Source: Psychrosphaera saromensis (GTDB lineage: Bacteria; Pseudomonadota; Gammaproteobacteria; Enterobacterales; Alteromonadaceae). From it: a stretch of 64,000 bases of DNA. Below are positions 14,634 through 24,727 of the stretch, piece after piece; the stretch's first letter is position 1; each line of letters starts with the position of its first letter. The position numbers and the translations under genes were made by a program. The notes under the pieces were generated by a model. That model worked only from the letters and a program-made list of their open reading frames with translations. It made no database searches and was not told the origin of the DNA. Location of the stretch: assembly GCF_002954545.1 (NCBI RefSeq), contig NZ_MSCH01000003.1, positions 1,328,824 to 1,392,823 on the forward strand, read 5' to 3'.

Positions 14634-16463
14634 TTATGCTTTAGAAGCAACCCACTCATTTACCAAGTCTTCAAGTGTGCTTAGTGGAACGGCACCGTCT
14701 TTAAGTACTACGTCATGGAATTCAGGTAAGCTGAATTTATCACCTAGTTTGGCTTTTGCTGCTTCTCGTAATTGAACAATTTTCAGCATACCAATTTTAT
14801 ACGCAGTTGCTTGTGAAGGCATTACTACGTGACGTTCTACCATTTTAACTGCGTCTGGTTTTGGATTTGGTGTATTGGTAACGTAATAGTCTATACCTTC
14901 TTGGCGAGTCCATTTTTTCGCATGAATACCAGTATCAACCACTAAACGACATGCTCTCCATAATTCCATTGATAGGCGACCAAAGTCAGAATATGGGTCT
15001 TCATAAAGACCAATTTCTTTAGGGATCATTTCTGAATACAAACCCCAACCTTCAACGTATGCGGTATAACCACCAAACTTACGGAACTTAGGAATACCTT
15101 CTAGCTCTTGAGCAATCGCAATCTGCATATGGTGTCCTGGAATACCTTCATGGTAAGCAAGTGCTTCCATTTGGTATGTAGGCATATCGCTCATGCGGTA
15201 TAAGTTTGCGTAATATGTACCAGGGCGAGAACCGTCTGGTGCAGGCTGTTGATAAAATGCTTTACCAGCTGATTTTTCACGGAAAGATTCAACTGCTTTT
15301 ACAATTAGGTCTGCTTTAGGTTTTACTATAAATAGCTCGTCTAAACGCGACTTCATGTTTTCAATTAAGGCAACTGCTTCGCTAAGGTAACGTTCTTTAC
15401 CTTTAGCCGTTTCAGGATAATAAAAGCGTTTGTCAGTTCTCATGAATTGGAAAAATTCTTGTAGGTCACCCTCAAATTTTACTTTTTTCATGATGGTGCG
15501 CATTTCGTCATGAATTCTTGCAACTTCACTTAATCCAACGTTATGAATTTCATCCGCTGTCATATTTGTCGTTGTGGTGTTTTTAAGTGCGTTGTTATAA
15601 AACGCTTCACCTTCTGGGAATTTCCATGCACCGTCACGATCATCAGCTTTAGCTTCTAACTTTTTTAGTGTCATGACTAAGCTTTCGTAACCCGGTTTAA
15701 CTGACTTGATTAATGCTTTTTTAGCGTCGGCAAGCAGTTGTGCTTTTATAGATTTATCTATCTCTAATGCAGTTACTTTACGTTTAAAGTCTTCCAATAA
15801 AGTACTGTCATCACCATTAGTAAATGGTGCACCATTTAATAGATTTTCGCTGTCAGAGATTACATATGGGTATACAAATTTAGGCGCTAAAATACCTAGC
15901 TCAGCACGTTTGTTAAGACCTTTTTCTAATTCAGCTAATAGTGCTTCAACACCATTTAAACGGCTGATGTAAGCAACCGCGTCAGACTCTGAAGAGATTG
16001 AATGTTGGTTAATTAATAAAGAAGGCACCATAGAGTGTAAGCCAAACATTTGGTTTACTGGGTAGTTATGGTTACGCCATTTATAATCAGCAATTTCATC
16101 TTCTAATTGCTGCTCAAGTAACTTGTAGCTTAATGCCGTTTGTGAATCTAACTTAGCACTGTCTAACGTTTGCAACTTAACAAGGTTTGCTTTGGCAAAT
16201 TCATGATCTTCTAATCCACGAGCTTCAGATATGTCATCCCATTTTCCGTAATCTTTTTTTATCGCCATATAAGTTTGATAAATAGGAGAGCGCATCACGC
16301 CTTCCATAAACATGTCGTCAAACATTTTATTGGCTTTTTCTGATTCAGATTGAACAGTTGCTGACGCACTTTGAGTACCAGTTTTTGTCGTTGCTGTTTC
16401 ATTACTACAGGCACTTAGCCCTAATGATAACGCGATAGCAAGCGCTGTTATTTTAAGTTTCAT
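14634..16463 (-). CDS. DUF885 family lipoprotein, putative zinc carboxypeptidase
   Basis: The product is 609 residues, typical for the DUF885 family. A lipoprotein signal ends at LGLSAC (Cys about 19). The C-terminal half carries the metal-binding motif YHEGIPGHHMQ (H-E-x4-H-H), with the downstream glutamate context AYVEGWGLYSE. The fold is gluzincin-like, and the protein would act in the periplasm or be anchored to the outer membrane. DUF885 members are generally taken as peptidases of unknown specificity. It is monocistronic, bounded by terminators. Confidence 0.9.
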   Translation of the reverse strand: MKLKITALAIALSLGLSACSNETATTKTGTQSASATVQSESEKANKMFDDMFMEGVMRSPIYQTYMAIKKDYGKWDDISEARGLEDHEFAKANLVKLQTLDSAKLDSQTALSYKLLEQQLEDEIADYKWRNHNYPVNQMFGLHSMVPSLLINQHSISSESDAVAYISRLNGVEALLAELEKGLNKRAELGILAPKFVYPYVISDSENLLNGAPFTNGDDSTLLEDFKRKVTALEIDKSIKAQLLADAKKALIKSVKPGYESLVMTLKKLEAKADDRDGAWKFPEGEAFYNNALKNTTTTNMTADEIHNVGLSEVARIHDEMRTIMKKVKFEGDLQEFFQFMRTDKRFYYPETAKGKERYLSEAVALIENMKSRLDELFIVKPKADLIVKAVESFREKSAGKAFYQQPAPDGSRPGTYYANLYRMSDMPTYQMEALAYHEGIPGHHMQIAIAQELEGIPKFRKFGGYTAYVEGWGLYSEMIPKEIGLYEDPYSDFGRLSMELWRACRLVVDTGIHAKKWTRQEGIDYYVTNTPNPKPDAVKMVERHVVMPSQATAYKIGMLKIVQLREAAKAKLGDKFSLPEFHDVVLKDGAVPLSTLEDLVNEWVASKA

Positions 16464-16850
16464 ATCTGTTCCTTAGTTTATTTATAAGCTTATTGTTGTT
16501 TTTATATTTTGAAATTTAATGCTGTTAGCAGCATAACACGCCTTACTATTTTTGTGAGTCCATTAGAGGTCTCTATGAGATGAAATATATAAAAAATAAG
16601 GTGAATTAATGTAACGTTTTATGTCTGTTTTTTAGGGACTTGTTTTTAGCTACTAGCTCTAGCTTAAACAACACGTTAGGTGAATTTTGTTAACTCGTCA
16701 CCTGCATTTAACTTGTTTGTGCGATTGCTTGTGATTACCTAGGTTATAAGTGTATGAATATTCATTATGGGTTATTGCTCAGGAATAGGGCATGTCAATA
16801 AAGTAGCCTATTTAACCTGTATTATTAGTTTAGGTATTCGATAAAAATTT
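16464..16850. other. Divergent promoter region without genes
   Basis: The 387 bases separate the DUF885 gene (minus) from the sensor-domain gene (plus). They are AT-rich with no open frame of note. Promoters for both flanking genes are expected here, but no specific operator was recognised. Confidence 0.4.
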
Positions 16851-17804
16851 ATGAATTATATTAGTGTCATTGAAAGGTACCAAGATTATAAAAATCCAAT
16901 TCATGAGCTCATGGCGTCTATTATGGCTGGCGCATTTGATGAGGCTTTCTTTACTGATGAAGATACTTTAGTCAAGTCGATGAAATGGCTGCGCCGCAAT
17001 TATCCTTTTGTAGAGTTAATGTTTACCTTGGACAGCAAAGGGGTGCAATTAAGCCCTAATATTTCAACCAAATCATTAAGTGATAAAACTTTCGGTCTTG
17101 GAAAAGGTATCGACCGGTCTTATCGTCCGTATTTTATTAAAGCCAATGAAAGTGATGGTATTGGCGTTACTGAGCCTTATTTATCAACATCTAGCCACAA
17201 CTTGTGTATTTCAGCCGCGCTTAAACACGTAAATAAAGAGGGTGAAGTGGTTGGTATTTTAGTACTGGATATTGATCTATCTCACGCCATAGAGTTTTTA
17301 ATGGGGGACAATAAACGTAAACGTTTTCAACCATTTTTTATTAGTGTTTATTCTTGCATAGTAGTGGGATTGTTTTTTATTGTCGGTATTTTGTTGTACT
17401 CAGCAGGTAACGAAATTGTTGGTTTGTTGCTAGACCCCAGTACGGAAGGACTTCAGTCTAAGCCGTTTGGTATTATTATATTCTTAACTCTGGCGTTGGC
17501 GATATTTGACTTAGGTAAAACCACCATGGAAGAAGAAGTCTTAATGCAAAAAGACATCTTTAGACACAGCTCTACGCGCAGAACGATTACTCGCTTTATG
17601 GCAACGATTCTAATTGCTATCTCTATAGAAGCGCTGTTGTTAATGTTTAAGTCTGTTTTAGGCTCACCTCAGTATTTGGTGAATGCGGTAGCTATGATGG
17701 CGGCATCTGCTGGATTATTAGTGGGGTTAGGAATTTATGTGTATTTAGGAGCAAAAGCGGAAGTGTTGTTAAAGGGAAATATGACAGATAAAGGAAGTGC
17801 GTAA
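16851..17804 (+). CDS. Cache/PDC-type sensor domain membrane protein
   Basis: The product is 317 residues. Residues about 5-155 resemble a PDC (Cache-like) sensory domain: FVELMFTLDSKGVQLSPN, DRSYRPYFIKA and EGEVVGILVLDIDL are typical strands. No signal peptide precedes it, so the domain seems cytoplasmic here. Four hydrophobic segments follow in the C-terminal half (about 168-190, 208-225, 250-270 and 280-305). There is no kinase, GGDEF or methyl-accepting domain. It probably senses a ligand and acts through partners; the output is unknown. It ends at a strong terminator. Confidence 0.78.
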   Translation: MNYISVIERYQDYKNPIHELMASIMAGAFDEAFFTDEDTLVKSMKWLRRNYPFVELMFTLDSKGVQLSPNISTKSLSDKTFGLGKGIDRSYRPYFIKANESDGIGVTEPYLSTSSHNLCISAALKHVNKEGEVVGILVLDIDLSHAIEFLMGDNKRKRFQPFFISVYSCIVVGLFFIVGILLYSAGNEIVGLLLDPSTEGLQSKPFGIIIFLTLALAIFDLGKTTMEEEVLMQKDIFRHSSTRRTITRFMATILIAISIEALLLMFKSVLGSPQYLVNAVAMMAASAGLLVGLGIYVYLGAKAEVLLKGNMTDKGSA

Positions 17805-17861
17805 TAGATATAGGGATTCGGTGTTTTATGTTAAATGAGTACTGTATAGTTTAGTTAAAAT

Positions 17862-17893
17862 AAAAGGCTAAGAATGTAAATTCTTAGCCTTTT
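17862..17893. terminator. Bidirectional rho-independent terminator
   Basis: The stem AAAAGGCTAAGAA pairs perfectly with TTCTTAGCCTTTT around a 6-base loop. A and T runs on each side let it serve both the sensor-domain gene and the convergent siderophore receptor gene. Confidence 0.9.
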
Positions 17894-17920
17894 TGTTCTA
17901 ATGTATATTTTTCACATCAA

Positions 17921-20053
17921 TTAAAAGCTATATGTTACACCAACGCTAGCTTCAACAGGTGCACCGTAATATCCTATATTTTTTAAGCTAGTGATGTACT
18001 TCTCATCAGTTAAGTTGTTGATATTAGCTTGTACACTTAACGCCTTACTGACATTCCAACGGGCAAACGCGTTTACTAACAAGTATGAATCTTGTTTAAC
18101 GGTGCCAGCTGCATTTTCAACATCTGATTGCCATTTACCACCAAGACCTAATGATAATTCAGGTAGCTGAGGTAAAGCATAATCGGCTGAAAACTTAACT
18201 GTGTTTTCAGGCTCCCATGCACTAGTCTCGTCTCCGTTTTCATCTTTTATATCTAGATAAGTGTAAGCAAAGTTTACATTTAGATTCTCTGCAATGTTTC
18301 CAAATACTTCTAATTCAAAACCTTCAGTATCTTGAGTTGTACCTTCATAATATGCAAATCCCGCAGCGTTTGCTCCTGCGTAAACCGCGATATTTTCTTG
18401 CTCTGCACTAAATACGGCAAAAGTCGTGAGCAACGCGTCATCAAACCACTGACTTTTAACACCGATTTCAAAGTTTACACCTTTACTTGGGTCTAAAAAC
18501 TCTCCATCAATATCATACTGATCTAATGGTTGATAAATGTCTGAGTAACTTGCATAGACATTAATGTCGTCGTTAATTGAATAAGTCGCCGCTACATAAG
18601 GACTTATTTCACTTTCCTGGTTATTTACAGCAACACCAGAGTTATCACCTTCACGGCTGTAATCAATGGCATTAATACCAGCGATGAAAAATAAGTCATC
18701 GGTTACATTTAACTTGGTTGAACCAAATACACGAGTTAACGTGACATCAAGATCAGAATATCTAATTTGGTCTTCCCATTCAGGTTCAGGAAGCGCATCA
18801 GAGCTTGTAGAGTATGGAAATGCAGGAGCGTATGCGACAGTCGAACCGTAATAAGAAAAATACGGAGCTGATGCAATAGCCATGTTAGTAAAAGACTCAG
18901 CAGTGCTTTTAGAGGTACTTACCCCAAACATTAACTCATGTGTTTTTCCTGCTAAATCGAATCCACCTTTAACGGTTACATCGAATAGGTTAGCATTAAA
19001 TTCAGAATCATAACGCCCTGGTAAAGCAACCAAACCTAAGTTAGTTGCACTGTCAAAAGCACCAAGAGCATCATAAACATAAAGTAATTTACTTTGGTCG
19101 TCTGAATTCTGGTGATTATAAGTTGTCTTAATTTCCCAGTCGTTATCGAAGGAGTAAGAGTATTCCACAAAAATATTGTTATTTGCTGCATCCCACATAG
19201 TCCAATCTTGAGTGGGACTTGTACTTACATCAAACTCAGCTTGTGTGCCATCAGCGTAGGCTAAAGATAAGCCACCCCACATAACGCCATCGCTATTGGC
19301 ATCTTGATATGAAAAGCCTGCAGCTAATGTTGAATTGTCAGTTAATTGCCCATCAACTACAAAAGAAACATAAGCGCGGTCATCTTCTAAAGCATCAAGG
19401 TATGAACCTGAATCTTCGACTGCAGCAACAAGGCGTGCAGCCCAACTGCCGCTCTCAGTTAATAACATAGAGTAGTCGGCTTGTAAGCGTTTAGAGTCAT
19501 AAGAACCAAGTGTTACACCAACTTCACCTTCGTTTTTATTGGTTGGACGTTTACGCACATAGTTTATGGTACCTGAAGAGTTACCTACGCCTGTAAGTTG
19601 GCCATTGGCGCCACGGATAACTTCAATTTCTTCGTAACCGTAGCTTTCAACTGCACCAGTAACAAGACCCCAAGAGTTAGGTAAACCTATGCCATCAACT
19701 TGAGTATTTTGAATGTCGAAACCACGAGCTGTAAATCTAGTGCGGTTGGTTTCACCTTTTTCTACTGTAATGCCTGTTGCTAGTTGCATTGCATCATTTA
19801 TGTTATCAATCGAGAAATTTTTGATTTGTTCTGCGTTAATAACGCTAATTGATTGTGGAGTTTCATTAATCTCCATTGTTAAGCCTGTTGCGCCTTTACT
19901 ATCGCGGTCTGTTCTTGTGCCTACGATAAGTATCTGTTCAACATCTTGCTCTACTTCTGTAGCGTTGTTTTTATTTTCAACGTCTTGCGCATGAGCCTGA
20001 AAACCCATTGCTAGAACTAGAGTTGTAAGTGCAAAGTTATGATTGTTTTTCAT
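17921..20053 (-). CDS. TonB-dependent siderophore receptor
   Basis: The product is 710 residues. A signal peptide ends at about residue 22 (FQAHAQ), then a TonB box-like IEQILIVG region is followed by a plug domain with ETPQSISVINAEQIKN and RGFDIQNTQVDGIGLPN. The rest forms a 22-strand barrel ending GVTYSF, with the terminal Phe needed for outer-membrane assembly. The pattern is that of ferric-siderophore receptors of the FhuE/FpvA/PupB kind. A Fur-box candidate at 20148 lies upstream, shared with the divergent PepSY genes, so iron-repressed expression is likely. The substrate is not predictable, and no siderophore synthesis genes are in the window. Confidence 0.95.
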   Translation of the reverse strand: MKNNHNFALTTLVLAMGFQAHAQDVENKNNATEVEQDVEQILIVGTRTDRDSKGATGLTMEINETPQSISVINAEQIKNFSIDNINDAMQLATGITVEKGETNRTRFTARGFDIQNTQVDGIGLPNSWGLVTGAVESYGYEEIEVIRGANGQLTGVGNSSGTINYVRKRPTNKNEGEVGVTLGSYDSKRLQADYSMLLTESGSWAARLVAAVEDSGSYLDALEDDRAYVSFVVDGQLTDNSTLAAGFSYQDANSDGVMWGGLSLAYADGTQAEFDVSTSPTQDWTMWDAANNNIFVEYSYSFDNDWEIKTTYNHQNSDDQSKLLYVYDALGAFDSATNLGLVALPGRYDSEFNANLFDVTVKGGFDLAGKTHELMFGVSTSKSTAESFTNMAIASAPYFSYYGSTVAYAPAFPYSTSSDALPEPEWEDQIRYSDLDVTLTRVFGSTKLNVTDDLFFIAGINAIDYSREGDNSGVAVNNQESEISPYVAATYSINDDINVYASYSDIYQPLDQYDIDGEFLDPSKGVNFEIGVKSQWFDDALLTTFAVFSAEQENIAVYAGANAAGFAYYEGTTQDTEGFELEVFGNIAENLNVNFAYTYLDIKDENGDETSAWEPENTVKFSADYALPQLPELSLGLGGKWQSDVENAAGTVKQDSYLLVNAFARWNVSKALSVQANINNLTDEKYITSLKNIGYYGAPVEASVGVTYSF

Positions 20054-20147
20054 GTTTACGTTTACCTATATCAAGATCTTTATCTTGAAGTTTTGAGTCA
20101 TATTTAAAATTTTTCAGGAGTATATTTAAATGTCGCGCGAATGTAAA

Positions 20148-20162
20148 TGAGAATTGTTCTCA
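20148..20162. promoter_or_regulatory. Putative Fur box
   Basis: TGAGAATTGTTCTCA is a near-perfect 7-1-7 dyad close to the Fur consensus TGATAAT-N-ATTATCA. It lies in the 228-base gap between the divergent siderophore receptor and PepSY genes, 95 bases from the first and 120 from the second. This placement fits joint iron control of both transcripts. Confidence 0.7.
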
Positions 20163-20281
20163 CTACCGAATGGTATAGTAAATAGGAATGATTTTTATTT
20201 AGTTTTGTCTTGATGTGGTTATGTCCGGCAAGATAAGATGCTTTTCTAAGTAGTCTAAAACTCAATTTAATTAGGTAACAA

Positions 20282-21469
20282 ATGGCAAAGGTTAGTAATC
20301 GTTTTTTATTTCAACTACACGGTTGGTTCTCATTACCAGTGTGGCTTATATTCTGTATTGTTTGCTTAACAGGAACTATTGCTGTGATAAGTCATGAATT
20401 AACTTGGCTTACTAATCCAGCATCACGTGCATTGAATCCAGATGCTCTTCCAGAAAAAACCATGCCTGAACTTATCTCTATTGTAGAAAAAGCTTACCCT
20501 ACGGCGAAAGTCAGTACTGCGATGAATTTTGAAGACTATTTAGTTAATGCGGTTATTTTTACTGACACCGATAAGCCTGTTGCTGTTGCTTATGTAAACC
20601 AGTACACAGGAGAGATACAAGAGATCAACCAAGGCATGACATTTATAAACTTTATGCGCTCCTTACATGCCTGGTTGCTGTTTCCTTGGGAGAGTAATTA
20701 CAGCATTGGTTATTATCTAGTTAACTTAATGGCGTTTGTCATGTTGGGGGCTTTAATTACAGGCTTATTGGTTTATAAGAAGTTTTGGCGTTCTTTTACC
20801 CAGCCTAAGTTAAGGGTCGATCAAGGTAAAAAAACGGTATTAGCCGACTTACACAAGCTAGCAGGTGTTTGGTCTATTTGGTTTTTAATAGTTATGAGCG
20901 CCACAGGTTTATGGTATTTAATTCAAGCCGTGTTATGGCATGCTGATTACACCATTGAAGAGCACCCACCTTTAGCTGCAATTTCAGAGCTTCCTGCCAG
21001 TTCAAATAAAATGACAACTGAAGTAGCTACCGATTCAATACCGTCAATATCTTCAGCACCTCCAGTGTCGTTAGCAAATGCGTTAGAGATCACCAAACAA
21101 AAATTTCCAGACTTTAAAAGCTCTTATATTATGCCGATTGAACATAACCGCGATACATATAAGTTGTATGGTGAAGGTGACTTTATTTTCTATGACAAAT
21201 ACGCTTATGGAGTAACGGTTAATCAATGGACTGGCAAAATTGAAAGTGTGCGTGAACCAGATGAAATGACCACATTACAAACCTTATCGCATATTGCAAA
21301 TCCACTGCATTACGGAACCATTGGCGGTATTTGGACTAAAATAATCTGGTTTTTGTTTGGCGTCTTACTAACAGGAATGTCTATAACTGGTTTTATGATG
21401 TGGGGCGGTAGAACGGTTAGGGCAGCTAGAAATACTGACGTTAAATCAAATGAACAGGAGGTTGTGTAA
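20282..21469 (+). CDS. PepSY-associated TM helix protein (iron-uptake reductase-like)
   Basis: The product is 395 residues. Four membrane segments are seen, at about 11-33, 140-162, 195-215 and 350-372, with PepSY-like periplasmic domains between them. Family hallmarks are HGWFSLPVWL near the start, the SLHAWLLFPWE segment and DLHKLAGVWSIWF. Proteins of this type (PiuB/FsqB-like) accompany siderophore receptors and are thought to reduce or help release iron in the periplasm. It is divergent from the receptor across a Fur box. Its stop overlaps the start of the next gene by one base (TAATG). Confidence 0.9.
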   Translation: MAKVSNRFLFQLHGWFSLPVWLIFCIVCLTGTIAVISHELTWLTNPASRALNPDALPEKTMPELISIVEKAYPTAKVSTAMNFEDYLVNAVIFTDTDKPVAVAYVNQYTGEIQEINQGMTFINFMRSLHAWLLFPWESNYSIGYYLVNLMAFVMLGALITGLLVYKKFWRSFTQPKLRVDQGKKTVLADLHKLAGVWSIWFLIVMSATGLWYLIQAVLWHADYTIEEHPPLAAISELPASSNKMTTEVATDSIPSISSAPPVSLANALEITKQKFPDFKSSYIMPIEHNRDTYKLYGEGDFIFYDKYAYGVTVNQWTGKIESVREPDEMTTLQTLSHIANPLHYGTIGGIWTKIIWFLFGVLLTGMSITGFMMWGGRTVRAARNTDVKSNEQEVV

Positions 21470-21939
21470 TGTCGCGTTCTAAAAGAAACTTTTTATCCCG
21501 CAATAAATACAAACTTAACGGTCTTGTTTTAATTCTGCCTTTTATTTTTCTTTATCAATCGCTAAATCCTGTTTTTCCAAGTGTATGGCAAAAACAAATA
21601 ATAGGTTCATTTGAAATAGCACCTATGCCGTATAATTTAAAGCAACCGTATTTACATGGTGGGCATTACACCAAAGACTTTTTCTTAATATTTAGCAAAG
21701 GTAAAGTTGCTGATATTCGTCAGGCTTATCTTAATATTGGTGAGCAAGCACTGCCATTAGTTGAATTGCAAAAACACGATGAAGGTATTTTACATGGTAG
21801 CCAGCACGGACAGGAAGTACACGGAATTGCACCTGAAACCTTAAAGCCAGAGCATAAAGTTTGGCTCACCATTGAGGATTGGCAAGGTGATGTGTGGGTG
21901 ACTAGTTGGGATTTACCAAAAGAGTTATTGGCCGATTGA
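21469..21939 (+). CDS. Membrane-anchored protein of unknown function linked to PepSY protein
   Basis: The product is 156 residues. One membrane helix (about 15-31, LNGLVLILPFIFLYQSL) anchors a periplasmic domain. That domain has histidine-rich spots such as LHGGHYTKDF and LHGSQHGQEVHG, which might bind metal. Translational coupling to the PepSY gene by a one-base overlap suggests a shared role in iron uptake. No named family is recognised. Confidence 0.72.
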   Translation: MSRSKRNFLSRNKYKLNGLVLILPFIFLYQSLNPVFPSVWQKQIIGSFEIAPMPYNLKQPYLHGGHYTKDFFLIFSKGKVADIRQAYLNIGEQALPLVELQKHDEGILHGSQHGQEVHGIAPETLKPEHKVWLTIEDWQGDVWVTSWDLPKELLAD

Positions 21940-21976
21940 TTTTACTTGTAGTGGATTACAGAACAAAATAGGAAGA

Positions 21977-22006
21977 AAAAAGGCTTAGTGTTAACTAAGC
22001 CTTTTT
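21977..22006. terminator. Bidirectional rho-independent terminator
   Basis: The stem AAAAAGGCTTAGT pairs with ACTAAGCCTTTTT around a 4-base loop, with A and T runs at the two ends. It ends the PepSY operon and the convergent ppc gene. Confidence 0.9.
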
Positions 22007-22034
22007 GCATTCATTTGGACTGATAAATGAAAAT

Positions 22035-24596
22035 CTAACCTGTATTACGCATGCCCGTCGCTATACCTGTCATGCTAACCATAAGTAACTGCTCACATAC
22101 AGGATGTTCAGGTTGTTTACGTAAACGTTTTAACGCTTCTATTTGCATTAAATGCAACGGCAATAAATACGGCTTACGTAAGTTAAACGAGGTTAGATTC
22201 CACTGGTCCGTTTCCAATGTCTCAGTTTGACCAAGTAACTGTAAAATAAATGCTTTATCTTTAGTTAGTTGCGCACGTAATGCATCGCCCATAGGTTGTA
22301 GTTCTGGATCAACTAAGCTTTGATCATATAACTGAGAGATCTCTGTGTCAGATTTTAAATACACCATTTCTGTTAATGAAATACGTGCTCTAAAATAAGC
22401 CCAGTTATCTAACATATCTTTAATCACGTCACCTTGAGTTTGATTATACTCAGAGATAGCTTGTCCAGACCCTAACCAACTTGGAACCACTAAGCGATTT
22501 TGACTCCATGAGAATATCCACGGGATAGCACGCAGCGATTCAATACCACCGTCAGACTTACGTTTGCTTGGACGCGAACCCAGCGGCAAAGAAGAAAGCT
22601 CTTGCTCTGGCGTGGCTTGACGGAAGTACTTAACAAAGTCTTCTTGTTCACAAACATAATCACGATAAACCTCACAACTACGTTCAGACATATCATCCAT
22701 GATTTTACGCCATGCCGCTTTTGGCGCTGGTTGTGGCTTCACTAAGTTAGCTAAAATTGCACTTGCGTATAAATGTAAGCTACGCACCGCTAGGTTAGGT
22801 AAACCAAATTTGAAGCGAATAGTCTCGCCTTGTTCAGTGACTCGTAATCCACCCTCCAGTGTTCCAGGAGGTTGTGATGCTATTGCTGCATGTGCAGGAC
22901 CGCCGCCTCGACCGATTGTGCCACCACGGCCATGAAACAGTTTCAATGTGATCTTATGACCTTTAGCGACCGCAACTAACGCTTCTTGCGCTTGATATTG
23001 CGCCCAAGCCGCAGCTAACACACCTGCGTCTTTTGCTGAGTCGCTGTAACCTATCATTACATGCTGTGCGCCATGAGTACGTTTGGTGTAATCTGAGTCG
23101 CCTAACAATAAGTCCATGACTTTAGATGCGTTGTTTAAGTCGTCCAAGGTTTCAAACAGAGGTGCAATTGGCATGTCCCAGCTAAGGTCAGTCGCTTTCA
23201 TTAATAAATTTACGGTAAGCACATCGCTTTGTTGGCTCGCCATAGAAATAATGTAAATACCTAATACTTCTTTTGGCTGCTCCGCTATGAACTTAAAGGT
23301 ATCGAGTACCTCTTGAGTTTGAGCGCTCCATTTTGCGTTTGGTAATAATGGTCTTGGATTATTTATTTCTTTTTGCAAAAACTCACAACGTTTAGGTTCA
23401 TCCCAAGATAAGTAATCACCCAAACCAAGACTTTCAACAATTTCGGCGATGACCTGGTCGTGGAATTCACTATGTTGACGTACATCCAATTTCACTAGTG
23501 AAATACCAAAACAATGTACTTTGCGTATAACGTCTAACAGGATTGAATTGGCGGCTTTATGCAGACCAACTTCTAACAAGCTTTCACGACATAAGTTTAA
23601 TGGCTGTAGCAGCTCTTCTGGGCTGGCAATAACCCCCTGAATTTGATCGTTTTTAAGTAACTCAATGCTGTGTTCAAGTTTACCAATGGTTTGTTTTATT
23701 AGATTTCTATATGGCCCAATACTATTAGTATCTGCTGCAATAAGCTCGTCGTTGGCTTTGTGCATAGACAGTTCTAAATATAAGTTTTGGAAATCAATTA
23801 AATATAATTCAGCCGCAAGCAGTCGAGCTTTTAAAATGGCTTCTTTACTTAATTCAGCGGTTACAAATGGGTTACCGTCGCGGTCACCGGCCATCCAGCT
23901 AGCCATTGTTATCGGCGTAGCATCAACAGGTAATTCTTTGCCTGAAACTTCCTGACATAACTCATCAAGCTCACGAACAAATTTAGGAACGGCAAACCAC
24001 AAGCTGTCACGAATTGCATTCAAACCCCAGCGTGATTCATCTAACGGAGTAGGGCGTTGAGGGCGTATTTCGTTAGTATTCCAAGCCTGTTCAATTAATT
24101 CTTCAATACGGCCGTTTAATTCCGGCCCTGTGACTTCTAACTGCTCGGCAATTTCATGATACTTATGAATAAAAGTACGGCGGTTTACTTCGGTTGGATG
24201 GGCCGTTAACACTAATTCAATATGCAGTTTTTTAATGGCGGCGAAAAACTCATCAGGTTTACAGTCGCTTAATTGTTCTTGCAAAGACTCTAACGGATGC
24301 GGCAGGTCTAATTCAGCTAAACCTTGCTCGCTGGTGGTGTGTTGCTGCTCTGCAATATTGGCTAAGTTTAAAAATTGACTAAACGCGCGAGCATAAATCA
24401 ATAAGTCTTGTTCATCACAAGATTGGAATAAGGCTTTTAATTCATCAATGGCATAGGCTTCATGCGCTACGCCATCTTTGGCTAATAGTCGAACACGTTC
24501 AATGTTGTCCAACCAACGTTGGTCTTTGTCGTTAGCGATAGTTTTACCTAACACCGAACCGAGCGACCGTATGTTTTGTGAGATTGTTTCTAACAT
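22035..24596 (-). CDS. ppc: Phosphoenolpyruvate carboxylase
   Basis: The product is 853 residues, somewhat shorter than the 883 of E. coli. It carboxylates phosphoenolpyruvate with bicarbonate to oxaloacetate, replenishing the TCA cycle in the cytoplasm. The first catalytic motif VLTAHPTEVNRR places the essential histidine at about 133. GYSDSAKDAG and the loop FHGRGGTIGRGGGP follow in the C-terminal half. The protein ends in the conserved SMTGIATGMRNTG, where the terminal residues help form the active site. It is a single gene with a divergent LysR regulator 131 bases upstream. Confidence 0.98.
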   Translation of the reverse strand: MLETISQNIRSLGSVLGKTIANDKDQRWLDNIERVRLLAKDGVAHEAYAIDELKALFQSCDEQDLLIYARAFSQFLNLANIAEQQHTTSEQGLAELDLPHPLESLQEQLSDCKPDEFFAAIKKLHIELVLTAHPTEVNRRTFIHKYHEIAEQLEVTGPELNGRIEELIEQAWNTNEIRPQRPTPLDESRWGLNAIRDSLWFAVPKFVRELDELCQEVSGKELPVDATPITMASWMAGDRDGNPFVTAELSKEAILKARLLAAELYLIDFQNLYLELSMHKANDELIAADTNSIGPYRNLIKQTIGKLEHSIELLKNDQIQGVIASPEELLQPLNLCRESLLEVGLHKAANSILLDVIRKVHCFGISLVKLDVRQHSEFHDQVIAEIVESLGLGDYLSWDEPKRCEFLQKEINNPRPLLPNAKWSAQTQEVLDTFKFIAEQPKEVLGIYIISMASQQSDVLTVNLLMKATDLSWDMPIAPLFETLDDLNNASKVMDLLLGDSDYTKRTHGAQHVMIGYSDSAKDAGVLAAAWAQYQAQEALVAVAKGHKITLKLFHGRGGTIGRGGGPAHAAIASQPPGTLEGGLRVTEQGETIRFKFGLPNLAVRSLHLYASAILANLVKPQPAPKAAWRKIMDDMSERSCEVYRDYVCEQEDFVKYFRQATPEQELSSLPLGSRPSKRKSDGGIESLRAIPWIFSWSQNRLVVPSWLGSGQAISEYNQTQGDVIKDMLDNWAYFRARISLTEMVYLKSDTEISQLYDQSLVDPELQPMGDALRAQLTKDKAFILQLLGQTETLETDQWNLTSFNLRKPYLLPLHLMQIEALKRLRKQPEHPVCEQLLMVSMTGIATGMRNTG

Positions 24597-24727
24597 AATA
24601 TTGCTCTCAAATAGTTATTAATGAATTGTCTAATTCATATACGTAATTGGTATAACTCCATCCTAGAATTAGTTTTGAATAGAGTCTAATATATATAATT
24701 AATTATATTCATAGATAAAAATCTATA

